From Planctomyces sp. SH-PL62 (GTDB lineage: Bacteria; Planctomycetota; Planctomycetia; Planctomycetales; Planctomycetaceae): a DNA stretch of 40,667 nucleotides. This document shows, in pieces, positions 8,563 to 17,250 of this stretch. The first letter of the stretch is position 1, and each line of letters opens with the position of its first letter. Under the pieces are notes generated by a model. The model was not told the origin of the DNA. It did not search any database and worked only from the letters and a program-made list of their open reading frames with translations. The stretch is taken from positions 1 to 40,667 of the forward strand of contig CAMDDX010000020.1 of assembly GCA_945893075.1 (NCBI GenBank). The letters run 5' to 3'. The position numbers and the translations under genes were made by a program.

Positions 8563-8574
8563 GATGCGGCCAGT

Positions 8575-8605
8575 GTAGGACGGGCACTCCTGCCCGTCAT
8601 CTACA
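8575..8605. repeat. GACGGGCA palindrome, intergenic
   Basis: Self-complementary GACGGGCA-CTCC-TGCCCGTC at 8579-8598, flanked by GTAG/CTAC. The same core occurs twice at 36125-36174 and in a degenerate form at 29053-29115. It lies between the 8614-10248 gene and aroC, both on the minus strand. Confidence 0.7.
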
Positions 8606-8613
8606 AGACCTGC

Positions 8614-10248
8614 TCATTGCACGGCCACGACCTTGGCAGTGCCCCGCTGGTTTTGGCGTTCGACCGTGATCATGTACCTGACGGTCGTGCCATCGCGATA
8701 CGTCCAGGTCTCGGTGATTCGTCCGGCGGTCGCGACGCGCGTGAGCGATTGCGGCGACCCCAGACACTTCAACAACTCGGCCGATGTCATCTCAACGGTG
8801 GGGACGCCTAAGCGAATGTTGCGTTCGCGATCCGTCTCTTCCCCGACCGGCTTGGGTGAGTTCGGCGTCAGCGGAGCCGCCTGCGGTTGGACCCATTGGT
8901 CATTGACCTTTTGGTAGCCCAGCTTCGTGAGTCGTTCGTGAATGTCCTCATTCGTCGGCGCGAGTTTCATTGCTTCGAGCAGCAGCGCACCGGCTCCCGG
9001 TTGATCCTGCAACAGAGCCAGGCGTTCGTCGGCCAACTGGATTAAGCCGGTGACGCCATCCTTGCGCAACGACTGTTCGCGGCGTGTGAGCCAGAGGGTG
9101 ATCGCCTCTTTGGCGAGCGCTTCCTGTTTGCGGTCACGGCAGCGTTGCACCAGTTCGCCGAGCCGATTGCGCGACAGCGTGGCCGAGTTCTTGGAGAGGA
9201 ACGCCAGTTCGCGATCCCGATGTTGCTCGGCGGTGTCGTGCAGTTCGGGGAGGAATTCGTCGAGTCGATTGGCGACCTCGCCGCCGTTGCTGTCGTCGGG
9301 TTGCGTGATCCGCCGGATCGCCGCCGTCGCGACTTCGACATGGAACAATCGCTCGAACTTGCGCCGGAGCGAATCGTTGGCGTTCCGGTAAGTCAGCACT
9401 GAATTCCGACGGTACTCGTTGACCTCCAGCGGCAAGACGTTGTCCGCGCGAGTCATCGCGCCGGGCAAATCTTTGTCGAGCCGTTGCAAGAATTGAAACA
9501 ACGGATCTTTCGTCGTGTCGAATTCGTCCGCGGTGAGATCGGGCTTCGGAGCGGACTTTTGCAAGCTCTCCCATTCCAGCGACAGCGACTCGTGCAGCCA
9601 GTCCAACCGCAGCGCATCATCCAAACCCAACTCCGGCACACGTGCCGACAGTTGCCGCAGCGCTTGCGGGGTGAGTTCTTTCAACTCCTGCCGTTCGAGT
9701 TTCAGTCCATTGCGATTGATGACCTTGGCACGCTCCAGCAGTTCGTCGTCGTTGTAGAACTTGCCGCGAGCCGCAGCCCATTCCGCCAACTCATACCACT
9801 GTTTGGCCGCGCCGCGCGAGATGGTTCGTTCGCGTTCCGACAGCGATTGCAGATCGGTGGGCAGAAAACGAATCTGGTCGATTTCAAAGTACAGCTTGCC
9901 GCTGGTGGCCTCTTTCGCCAACCGCCCTGAGACCTCGATCACTTTGGAAGTGCCCGACGCCTTCGGGAGTTGCATGGACTTAAACGGCAGGTCGCAGTTC
10001 CTCATCCGCAAGGATTCGCGAGTGAGGATGGCGTAACGTCCTTCGATGCGAAACGTGGAGTCAACCAGTTCGGGCCACTGGGGCTTGAGCGCGATGAAGC
10101 TCTCCAAAGACTGCGCGCCGGCAGCTTGCGTGGTGACTGGGAAGATCAGTGCGAGAATCAGAAGGGCATTGCAAATTGCAAATTGCAGTTTGAGATTTGC
10201 AATCTGAGATTTGCAATTTGAGATTTGAAATTGGCGGTTCGGCATCAT
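8614..10248 (-). CDS. Secreted hypothetical planctomycete-type protein
   Basis: 544 residues. The start ATG at 10248 overlaps the stop of the upstream gene as ATGA, a sign of translational coupling. The N-terminus carries an odd, long n-region (QFQISNCKSQIANLK) encoded by the ATTTGAG/ATTTGCAA repeat. A signal-peptide core ALLILALIFPVT follows, with a likely cut near AAGAQS, so the protein is probably exported. Much of the mature part is helical and charged. The end, from about residue 480 (VPTVEMTSAELLKCLGSP, then TETWTYRDGTTVRYMI), resembles small beta domains that read out a 'W-x-Y' pattern. I recognise no named family. It works presumably with the zinc-ribbon membrane protein encoded just upstream. 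Confidence 0.75.
   Translation of the reverse strand: MMPNRQFQISNCKSQIANLKLQFAICNALLILALIFPVTTQAAGAQSLESFIALKPQWPELVDSTFRIEGRYAILTRESLRMRNCDLPFKSMQLPKASGTSKVIEVSGRLAKEATSGKLYFEIDQIRFLPTDLQSLSERERTISRGAAKQWYELAEWAAARGKFYNDDELLERAKVINRNGLKLERQELKELTPQALRQLSARVPELGLDDALRLDWLHESLSLEWESLQKSAPKPDLTADEFDTTKDPLFQFLQRLDKDLPGAMTRADNVLPLEVNEYRRNSVLTYRNANDSLRRKFERLFHVEVATAAIRRITQPDDSNGGEVANRLDEFLPELHDTAEQHRDRELAFLSKNSATLSRNRLGELVQRCRDRKQEALAKEAITLWLTRREQSLRKDGVTGLIQLADERLALLQDQPGAGALLLEAMKLAPTNEDIHERLTKLGYQKVNDQWVQPQAAPLTPNSPKPVGEETDRERNIRLGVPTVEMTSAELLKCLGSPQSLTRVATAGRITETWTYRDGTTVRYMITVERQNQRGTAKVVAVQ
10166..10236. repeat. ATTTGCAA/ATTTGAG repeat tract inside a gene start
   Basis: Plus-strand units such as GCAAATTGCAAATTGCAGTT and GAGATTTGCAATTTGAGATT alternate over about 70 bases. 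The minus-strand reading encodes the first ~27 residues of the secreted protein at 8614-10248, so here the usually intergenic repeat is translated. Confidence 0.75.
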
Positions 10249-11453
10249 TCGGCGACTCCGATCCAGCGGCTTTGTTCCAGCAGCAGCGCGCGCACCTGCG
10301 GTTCACTGCGCAGATTCGGTTCGGTGGGTCGTTCATCGGGCTGCAATCCGGTCGGCTGCAGCAAGTCGTAGTCGGTCCACAGGAAGCCGGACGAAGACTT
10401 GAGCGTCAGCACCCAGACGGATTGCGCCGCGTTCCATTTCAGCGATTCGACTTGAGCGGCAAACAGAACTTCGCGTTGGCCGAGATCGTTGAGTGCGAAC
10501 ATGAATTGCGGCTGAGCATCGGGAGCGGCATTTCCATCGGGAGCCGAGAGAGGCGACGGCGGAGCGAGGACTTTCGCGAAGATTGACAGCGAGCCAGTGA
10601 GCACGAGCGCTTCTCCGTCGAATTGAACGCGCTGTTCCCACACGCTCACCGTCGCTGGATCGGAGGGACTGGACGCGGGAGTGACCTCGCTTTCCAGGAC
10701 GACCCAGCGGCCGGCGTGCAGGCTGGCGAATTCTGATTCGACGGCGGCGAATTCTCCCTTCTGCCGTCCGTCCTTCGCCGCTTTCAGCACTTCGACCAGC
10801 GAGCGTTGCAGCAGCGAGTTGATCGCGGTTAGTTGCCGAAAGCGCTGTCGCGCTTGCTCGGCGGACACGTCGTGTCGCTGCAACAGATCCACCGCGTTGG
10901 CCGCACGAGCAAACTGCTGCGCGGCTTCGACGAAGTCTTTCTTTTGGATCGCGGCCAGTCCCGCTTCGTTGGCGGTTTTGAAATCAAACTCCGCGCCGGA
11001 TCGCGCCGCACGAGTCCACTGCCACCAACCGGTCAGGCCGATCACGGCCAGCAGGCTCAGCACCATCAACCGCAGCGGCGTGAACTGTCGGCGCACTCGG
11101 CCACCAACGATCGACAGATCTTTCCGCAGGTCGATGCTCGGCCGAGTCGGAGCCGTCGCGGTCTTGGGGTCAGGCTGGGCGGGTGGCGACTTCGTTCCAG
11201 CGGCGGGCTTCTTTTTGAGGTCGGGCTTAGGCGGTTTGACCTTGCGGACCTTCATGACCGGGCGCGGGTAGACGTCCAGCGGCAGCAGAAAGAATGGCTC
11301 GCCACAGTTTTTGCAGAGGACTCGCTGAAAGTCGCGACGACGCAGGGCTTCGACTTTGCGGCCGCAGGGGCAGGCGATCTCGATCGGTTCGGGACTGATT
11401 TCAGCCTCACGACCGCCGAATGCGCCTTTTGCTCGCGAGAGCCACCCCGACAT
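10245..11453 (-). CDS. Zinc-ribbon, single-pass membrane protein
   Basis: I chose the ATG at 11453 (MSGWLSRAKG) because GAGGA lies eight bases upstream; an in-frame ATG at 11477 has no good site. The 402-residue product has a zinc-ribbon-like N-terminus (IACPCGRKVEAL, then VLCKNCGEPFFLLP: two CxC/CxxC knuckles). A Lys/Pro-rich linker and one transmembrane helix (LRLMVLSLLAVIGLTGWWQW, about residues 130-150) follow. The outer region has a helical repeat-like part (AGLAAIQKKDFVEAAQQFARAAN resembles a TPR) and a C-terminal beta-rich part. No known family. Its stop overlaps the start of the next gene, so the two proteins are made together and probably act together at the envelope. Confidence 0.75.
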   Translation of the reverse strand: MSGWLSRAKGAFGGREAEISPEPIEIACPCGRKVEALRRRDFQRVLCKNCGEPFFLLPLDVYPRPVMKVRKVKPPKPDLKKKPAAGTKSPPAQPDPKTATAPTRPSIDLRKDLSIVGGRVRRQFTPLRLMVLSLLAVIGLTGWWQWTRAARSGAEFDFKTANEAGLAAIQKKDFVEAAQQFARAANAVDLLQRHDVSAEQARQRFRQLTAINSLLQRSLVEVLKAAKDGRQKGEFAAVESEFASLHAGRWVVLESEVTPASSPSDPATVSVWEQRVQFDGEALVLTGSLSIFAKVLAPPSPLSAPDGNAAPDAQPQFMFALNDLGQREVLFAAQVESLKWNAAQSVWVLTLKSSSGFLWTDYDLLQPTGLQPDERPTEPNLRSEPQVRALLLEQSRWIGVAE

Positions 11454-11547
11454 GGCATTGATCCTCAATTCGGCCATGAGTCCGACCGGCCGTTGGACGA
11501 TTATGGAGAGGTGGAATTCGGACGGTCAATGAGACCGAGAAGGGCAC

Positions 11548-14500
11548 ATGGCCGCGATAACCGATTTGATTCCTCCAAGCAGTGCGACCCGCAAGGTTGA
11601 AACCCTGATGGTTTTGTCTCCGCTGACGACATCACTTCCGAAGCTGCTGTTGAAGCCCGGTCGTTGGACCGTCGGCTCGGCGGCGACGTGTAGTTATCGG
11701 ATCGTGGCCGAAGGGGTGCGACCACGTCATGCGTTGCTGCTGTGCGGAGCTCAGACGACGCTGCTCAAGGCGTGGGACAGCCACACTTGGCACAACGGTC
11801 AGCCCGTGCGTGGCGAAGTGCGTCTGCAAGCGGGCGACCGCGTGACCGTCGGCTCGGTCGAGTTTTCCGTCGAGCACGAACCCGGCCCGATGATCGTTGC
11901 TCGTGCGCAGTCCGCAATCACAACGCCGCCAGAGCCGGACGGCTGGGACTTGGAACGCCTGCGCGGTCAAATCCAAAACTTGCGTGACGAACTGTCGCAG
12001 CGAGTGAGTCGGCGAACGACAGCCATCCCGGCAGCACGACCGCCCAGCGCGGCAACTCATCCGGATGTCGAGAGAATGTCCGCTCGAGTCGCGGAGTTGG
12101 AACAATCGGCGGACGATGCCCGGCGACTCGCGGAACAAACTCAGCAAGAACTCTTCGCTCTGCGCGCGGAGCAAGCCCGGCGCGACGCGGAATGGCAACA
12201 CGCTCGCGAGCAACTCTTGGCCGAAAGCGCCGAGCGAGAACAAGCCTGGCAGCAGCAAGCCGACGCTTGGGTCGTCGAGCACGAGCAATGGCAGGACGAA
12301 TTGCTGTCGCTCGCGAATGCGCGGCAGCAGTTGGCAACAAAACTTGAACAACGGCAATCCGAACTGCAAACCGAATTGACGCGCTGGCAGACCGAATGCG
12401 AAGAACTCCGCGCCGACTGGCAGCAGCAAGCCGCCGCTCAAGAAGTTGAACGCGAACGCTGGCAGCAGGAATTGGAGTCGCTCACCAACGCGAGACAGCA
12501 GTTGGCGGCGGAATTTGAGCAACGGCACGCCGAGCGACAAACCGCCGCGACACGCTGGCAATCGAAATGCGAAGCGTTGCACGCGGATCTGCAACGGCAA
12601 CAAGCCGTCTGGGCGGACGAGCGCACGCGGTTGCTGGTCGAATCGCTGCGGCACAAAGACGATGTGGCTCAGCAAGTCTTGCAAGCCGCGACACAGCGCG
12701 AGCAGGAACTGGCTGAACAATCGCAGCAGTTGCTCGCGGAGCGTCAGCAGATCGAAGCGGAACGGACGCCGCTTCAGGCCGCACGGCTGGATTCAGAGCA
12801 AGCGCTGGCGGAGTTGTCGGCGGAGCGGCAGCGTGTCGAAGACTTCGCTGCGGAGGTGCGGTCCAAGTCCGAAGAACACGCGCGACGCATGGCTGAGTTC
12901 GAGCAACAACAAGCCCAGCTCATTCGCGATCAACAGGTGCTGGAGCATTCTCAGAACTGGGTGCAATCCGATCGCCGCAAGCTTGTCGAAGAGAAAACAG
13001 AATGGCAGCAGCAATGTGCCGAGCGGCAGACCGAACGCGCAGGCTGGGAGGCTGAGCGCGAACAACAGCAACTCCTCCGCGACGAGTTTGAGAAAGCTCG
13101 CGGACTGTGCCGCGACGAACGCGACGTGACCCAGCAGCTTGCGGCTGAACGTTAGCAATTCGCCGCGGAACGCGCGGCCTGGAGCCAGCAGCGCGAGCAG
13201 TTGGAGACCGAACAGCAAGCCAACGTCACGCAGTTGGAAGCCGCTTACGCGGAACTGCAAACTCAACACCAAACGCTTCACGACGAACAGAACCAGTTGC
13301 AAACGCTGCGTGCCGATTGGGACGCCCGCGCCGCCACAGTCCAGACCGAGCGTCAAGCAGCGGCCCCCGAACCTCAGACGTTTTCGGAAGACCACCGTAC
13401 TTGGGAAGACGATCGCACGGGCTGGGAAACCGACTTGTCACCAGCAGGGGGTCAGGCACCGCAGAATTCAGAATTGGCGGAAGAAAGCTCCCTTCGTCCG
13501 CCAAGCCTCGATCCGCCAATTCTGAATTCTGCATTGCCTGACCCCGGCTGGGGCCATCAGCCCACTCACGCCGAGGAACCGTTGCAGTCACTGACCGATG
13601 ATTGGAGCATCGGTGTCGATCTGACCGCGCCGCGCGAGATGCCAGTGACCGAGCCACTGTTTGAGCCTGCGGCCATCTCCGACTGGCCGACAACTTCGGC
13701 GACTCATTCGCTGACGGAAGCGACAGCACTGGACCAAGTCAGCGCGAGCGAAGCCTCCGCACCCGCAGCCGATTGGGACATCCCCGCGCATGCCAGTGAG
13801 CTCACCAGCTTCGTCGACGGGGAGGTGCCTCAGGCCCCCGCTTCGGAAAGTCCGCCGGCGAAAGCGGCAGACCGTTGGCCGTCCGCAATGGAAACCCTCG
13901 ATGACGAAGTGGCGGCCTTGCGCGCGGAGCTCGCTGAGAAGTTTCATCTGCCGGGCCTGCGCGAAACGCTGCCGGAGACTTCGGTCGTCGACGAACCAAC
14001 TGACGACGAACCAACTCTCACTGAACTGGCCGACGCCGCACCGACCGTTCCCGAACCGGTCGCCGACGAACCGACTGTCGCGGAGCCAGTCGAAAGTCCG
14101 AGTGCCGGGGCGTCCCTCAACGTCCTCGGATCGCTGGCGTTCGCCGAGGATGAGCATATCGATGATTCGGTGTCGCGCTACATGCAGCACTTGCTGGCCC
14201 GGTCGCAAAAACCTGGTGAAAATGGAGGCGAGCGATTCGCGCCGACCGACACTCACAAGGCACCGGTCACAGAGCCGACGCGACCAACTCCCGTGGTCTC
14301 ACCAATCTCGATGGCCGAAATCGACATCACTGCCGAGTCGGATTCGTCCGGCGTCGAAACCCCCTCCAGCGCCAAGCTGCGGGCGCTGCAAGCCGAGCCG
14401 GCTCACAAGCAGGACAAAGACGCGATCCGCGCGGCGACCGAGCGGATGCGTCAAGTCGCCAATCAGCAAACGCTCACCAACGTGCAAGCCTCCAATTCGG

Positions 14501-14724
14501 TCCGCCTGAAGCGGTCGCTCAAAATGAAGTCGTGTCTCGCGGCGTTCTCGTTCGTGCTCAGTGCCGGGCTACTGACTCTGGGCTACTCCTACCAGCAGGA
14601 CTTCCTGGTGCTGGGCGTGTGCGCGGCGGGGCTAGGTGTGATGACGTGGGTGGACCTGTTCATCGCCATTCGCGAAGCCCGCCGCCGCACCGCGCAGCTC
14701 TCTGGACGCAAGAAGAAGACGTGA
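11548..14724 (+). pseudogene. FHA-domain / long coiled-coil / membrane protein, interrupted by an amber codon
   Basis: One reading frame of 1,059 codons with a single internal stop: TAG at 13153-13155 (codon 536), after AAERQ-like coiled coil and before QFAAERAAW. The same frame and the same composition continue on both sides. The start ATG at 11548 has AGAAGG five bases upstream. Domains: FHA at about residues 37-109 (GRWTVGSAATCSYRI, RPRHALLL, WHNGQ), which normally binds phosphothreonine; then about 500 residues of Gln/Glu/Arg-rich coiled coil; an acidic Pro/Thr/Glu linker; and two transmembrane helices near codons 990-1040 (CLAAFSFVLSAGLLTLGY; LVLGVCAAGLGVMTW). The parts could be 11548-13155 alone (soluble FHA protein), a readthrough product, or a recent null mutation. 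A palindromic cassette lies in frame at 13448-13545. Confidence 0.8.
13448..13545. repeat. In-frame palindromic cassette in the FHA gene
   Basis: Left arm 13448-13481 and right arm 13512-13545 are inverted copies of 34 bases with two mismatches and a 30-base spacer. The outer ends read GGGGTCAGGCA / TGCCTGACCCC. The cassette keeps the reading frame and encodes the residues from about GGQAPQNSELA to ILNSALPDPGW, unlike the surrounding acidic linker. Confidence 0.9.
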
Positions 14725-14737
14725 CCGAGTCGCAATG

Positions 14738-14796
14738 AGCCGCAGGGCGCTAGCCCCGGTTCGATCGAGGCAAACCGGGGCTAGCGCCCTGCGGCT
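14738..14796. terminator. Perfect 24-bp hairpin between convergent genes
   Basis: AGCCGCAGGGCGCTAGCCCC (14738 on, 24 bases) pairs perfectly with 14773-14796 around an 11-base loop. It lies between the FHA gene (plus) and the small basic protein gene (minus), so it could stop or stabilise transcripts from both sides. No T-tract is present, so it may rather be a mobile palindromic repeat. Confidence 0.8.
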
Positions 14797-14827
14797 GATC
14801 CCGAAGAAGTGATTGCGACCTCGTTTC

Positions 14828-15013
14828 TTAACGCCGCCCCTTCGCCGCACGCTTCGCGCGAGCTTTCACCTTCGCTGGACCTTTTGCCGTTCCACTAACG
14901 GCCGTCTTCTTGGCGTTGCCTTTGGCGGACTTCGCGGCACGCTCTTCAAAGATGCGGTCCCAGCCTTCCGAAAACTTGATCGTCGTCCCCGAGTGAACCG
15001 TGTATCCGGTCAT
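14828..15013 (-). CDS. Small basic hypothetical protein
   Basis: The 61-residue product starts at the ATG at 15013, which has AAAGGAA upstream; the longer frame to 15172 runs into repeat DNA and is not used. It begins MTGYTVHSGTTIKFSEGWDR and continues FEERAAKSAKGN, then a tail of Lys/Ala/Arg repeats (KVKARAKRAAKGRR). From memory, short planctomycete proteins with a similar MTGYTVHTG-like start and KFSEGWD motif exist without known function; this could not be checked. The basic tail suggests nucleic-acid or ribosome binding. Confidence 0.75.
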   Translation of the reverse strand: MTGYTVHSGTTIKFSEGWDRIFEERAAKSAKGNAKKTAVSGTAKGPAKVKARAKRAAKGRR

Positions 15014-15268
15014 GTTGCGTTCCTTTCGATGATTTGAACTACTTTTGTTACAGGGGGAGGCGTGATTTTTCAGCAACAAATCCGAAACACCAAATCCGAA
15101 ATCCGAAAGAAACCCGAAGCCCGAAGCACCAAATTCGAAACCCCTGCAATGGAACATCCATCGAAACGCCACGCGGTAACGCTGTGGAGTTCGTTCGGCC
15201 TTTATTGATTTCTGATTTGGTGCATCTTTCGGATTTCGACATTTGGATTTCGGATTTTCCGCTCCGCC
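15014..15268. repeat. Repeat-rich intergenic region (CCGAAATCCGAAA type)
   Basis: 255 bases without a credible gene. About 15069-15140 holds units such as CCAAATCCGAAATCCGAAAG. About 15206-15264 holds the inverted counterpart (TTTCGGATTTCGACATTTGG, ATTTCGGATTTT). Together they form an imperfect large inverted repeat. Confidence 0.65.
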
Positions 15269-16201
15269 TTATCTCCCGCCGCGCCGGCCGCGAGACCGCG
15301 AATCAAGATACTCGCCCAACGCCCGGTCGTAGGGATCGGTCGTCTTCAGCTTGAAGTAATCGCAGCCCAGTGCTCCGCAGCCTGCCGCCAGCGCCGCGCA
15401 GAACCGGCGGTAGTTTTCCAAGTAATGCTTCCGCAGTCGATGCGGATCGACGAGCACGCGGTTAGTCAGCCGTTCGAGATTGCGAAACTGCGTCGGCCGT
15501 GCAAAGGGAAACTCTTCTTCCTCCGGCGCGATCACATGCAGCAGCACAACCTCGTGCCGCGAGTGCCGCAGTTCCTTCATCGCCGCCAGCACCTTTTCGA
15601 CCTCATCGAACATGTCACTGACAACGAACACGAGGCTCCGCCGCTTGAGCGTCGGCACAATGCTGGCCAGCACGTCGCCGAGGCTCGTCTCTCCACCCGG
15701 TTCGCGTTCTTCGAGCAACGCCGCAATGCGTTGAAAACTGTGCGCCGCCGTGGAGGGGTGAGCAATGTCGCGCACGGCCGTGTCGAACGTCATCAGCCCC
15801 ACCGAGTCGCGCTGCGACAACAACAGATAACCCATCGCCGCCGCCACCTGCCGAGCGTAATGCCACTTGCTCAGCGTCTTCCCGGCGTAGCCCATGCTGC
15901 CGGACACATCGACCAGCAAGTACGCCCGCAGGTTGGTTTCGTCCTCGAACTCTTTGATGTAGTAATGGCCGGTCTTGCCGAACGCTCGCCAGTCGATGTG
16001 CCGAATCTCGTCGCCGGGGTAATACTGCCGATGCTCGACGAACTCGACGCTGGCCCCTTTGAACGGACTCTTGTGCTGACCGATCAAGTAGCCCTCGACG
16101 ACCAGCTTGGCGACGACCTCCAACTTGCCGAACTTAGCTAACGCCGTCGGGTCCGACAGCGGCACATCGTCGCGAGCATTCTTACCGAAGGTCGTTTGCA
16201 T
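15269..16201 (-). CDS. DUF58 domain protein with vWA-like fold
   Basis: I chose the ATG at 16201 (MQTTFGKNARDD); the frame is open further upstream, but that stretch overlaps the CopZ-like gene and a palindromic repeat. The 310-residue product matches DUF58: GASVEFVEHRQYYPGDEIRHIDWRAFGKTG is the diagnostic segment. AYLLVDVSGSMGYAG follows, a metal-binding MIDAS motif (DxSxS) of a von Willebrand A-like domain. The family usually sits beside MoxR AAA-ATPase genes and acts in protein-complex assembly or envelope metal chaperoning; no moxR is present in this window. The C-terminus is short and basic (SRSRGRRGGR). Confidence 0.93.
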   Translation of the reverse strand: MQTTFGKNARDDVPLSDPTALAKFGKLEVVAKLVVEGYLIGQHKSPFKGASVEFVEHRQYYPGDEIRHIDWRAFGKTGHYYIKEFEDETNLRAYLLVDVSGSMGYAGKTLSKWHYARQVAAAMGYLLLSQRDSVGLMTFDTAVRDIAHPSTAAHSFQRIAALLEEREPGGETSLGDVLASIVPTLKRRSLVFVVSDMFDEVEKVLAAMKELRHSRHEVVLLHVIAPEEEEFPFARPTQFRNLERLTNRVLVDPHRLRKHYLENYRRFCAALAAGCGALGCDYFKLKTTDPYDRALGEYLDSRSRGRRGGR

Positions 16202-16211
16202 GTTTTCCAAA

Positions 16212-16264
16212 GTAGGTTGGGATTCCATCCCGACCCGATCGGTCGGGATGGAATCCCAACCTAC
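16212..16264. repeat. Perfect 24-bp palindromic repeat between two genes
   Basis: GTAGGTTGGGATTCCATCCC at 16212 on (24 bases) pairs perfectly with 16241-16264 around a 5-base loop. Its right arm contains the TAG stop codon of the CopZ-like gene (16261-16263) and its left arm lies 10 bases upstream of the DUF58 start. It could form an RNA hairpin between the two genes. Confidence 0.9.
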
Positions 16265-16704
16265 ATCCCGCCTTTGCATTTGAAATAGTACCGTTGAATC
16301 TCCGCCACGCACGGCTGCCCGTTGGCCGACATCATCGAACAGCGCGCCTCCGGCGTCTTGGCTCGTGCGACCGCCGCCCGTGTGCGAGCGACGCTCTCTT
16401 CGGCGACGTCCGCTTCGATTTCGCCGCACATCAGCCCGAAGCAACCGCAGATCGGCGCGTCCGCCGATTTGGGATACGCCGGCCGAGTCAGCTTGTCGAT
16501 CGTCACGACCCGCTCGAACGAGTCGAAGTAAGCGACTTCGCATTCCGGTTGGATGCAGAACATCGCAGTCTCGCCGATCTGCCCGCGAGCCTCCGGCTTC
16601 AGCCAAGCATCGAGCGTGATCCGCTCGACCGCCTGCCCCAGCGAGCCGCAAAACGGGCAGTGCCGCACATCAGAATCAGGTTCGCGAACGAATGCCTTAT
16701 TCAT
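16261..16704 (-). CDS. CopZ N-terminal-like zinc / [2Fe-2S] protein
   Basis: 147 residues. The Cys pattern matches the N-terminal domain of archaeal-type CopZ (zf_CopZ): CPFCGS, then MFCIQPECEVAYFDS, then ICGCFGLMCGEI, and Cys residues near the end (RCSMM...QPC...YFKCKGGM). In that family the domain binds a zinc ion and a [2Fe-2S] cluster and may reduce copper before transfer by an HMA domain; no HMA domain is fused here. The start is the ATG at 16704. A decayed copy of its 5' half lies 300 bases upstream. Metal type and role are inferred from recall of the motif. Confidence 0.75.
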   Translation of the reverse strand: MNKAFVREPDSDVRHCPFCGSLGQAVERITLDAWLKPEARGQIGETAMFCIQPECEVAYFDSFERVVTIDKLTRPAYPKSADAPICGCFGLMCGEIEADVAEESVARTRAAVARAKTPEARCSMMSANGQPCVAEIQRYYFKCKGGM

Positions 16705-16764
16705 GGGTGAGCAGCTTATGGACTGCGACGACCACAGTCACCGCTCTTCAAGCTGCGTGAGCGG

Positions 16765-16975
16765 CGGTTCAACCTGGAGGGTTGTCAGCGATTAGCCGGT
16801 GGTCGCCGCAGACGCACCACTGGATGGCGGAGAAAATATGTTCGTCATCCTGGAGGGATGCCAGCCGAGCGTCGCTGGCATCCCTCCGGGATGCGATCTC
16901 GCCAGCGAACGACGACCGGTGGTATCGCTTCGCTCAACCACCGGCTAATGGCTGAGAACCCTCCGGGTTCAACCG
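16765..16975. repeat. Nested inverted-repeat element, MITE-like
   Basis: Outer arms: CGGTTCAACCTGGAGGGTTG at 16765 on (41 bases) and its near-complement at about 16935-16975. Inside is a second palindrome, 16846-16893 (CATCCTGGAGGGATGCCAGC / GCTGGCATCCCTCCGGGATG). A third inner match is 16915-16943 (CCGGTGGT / ACCACCGG). No ORF of note. This 545-base gap (16705-17250) contains only this element and the pseudogene behind it. Confidence 0.8.
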
Positions 16976-17004
16976 CAAGAAGCGGCCAACCCACTCGGCA
17001 ACGA

Positions 17005-17155
17005 ACAGAACATCGCCGACTCGCCGATCTGCCCCCGAAACTCCGGCTTCAGTCACGCATCGAGCGTGACTCGCCCGACCGCCTGCCCCAGCGAGCCGCA
17101 AAACAGACCGTGCCGCACGTCGTGATCAGATTCGCGAACGAATGCTTTGTGCATT
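17005..17155 (-). pseudogene. Decayed copy of the CopZ-like gene, 5' half
   Basis: Read on the minus strand from an ATG at 17155 the sequence gives MHKAFVRESDHDVRHGLFCG, then SLGQAVGRVTLDA, a TGA stop, then LKPEFRGQIGESAMFC. This aligns with residues 1-49 of the protein at 16261-16704 (MNKAFVREPDSDVRHCPFCG...). The first Cys of the zinc motif is lost (CPFCG to GLFCG), a stop has appeared, and similarity ends after MFC, where the MITE-like repeat lies close by. Confidence 0.85.
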
Positions 17156-17250
17156 GCTCAATTTGCCGATGGATGATTTGGACTTGCCTCGTTTTGACGC
17201 GAGTGGTCCGCCATTGTGACGAATCCGTTTTTTTTGCTACACGTTCTCAC

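Noticed and set aside
15034-15354. 106-residue plus-strand frame
   Set aside because: It is translated CCGAAATCC-type repeat DNA plus antisense of the DUF58 end.
16858-17250. N-terminal extension of the YceK-like lipoprotein frame
   Set aside because: Crosses the MITE-like element and the CopZ pseudogene; the lipoprotein signal starts cleanly at 17251.
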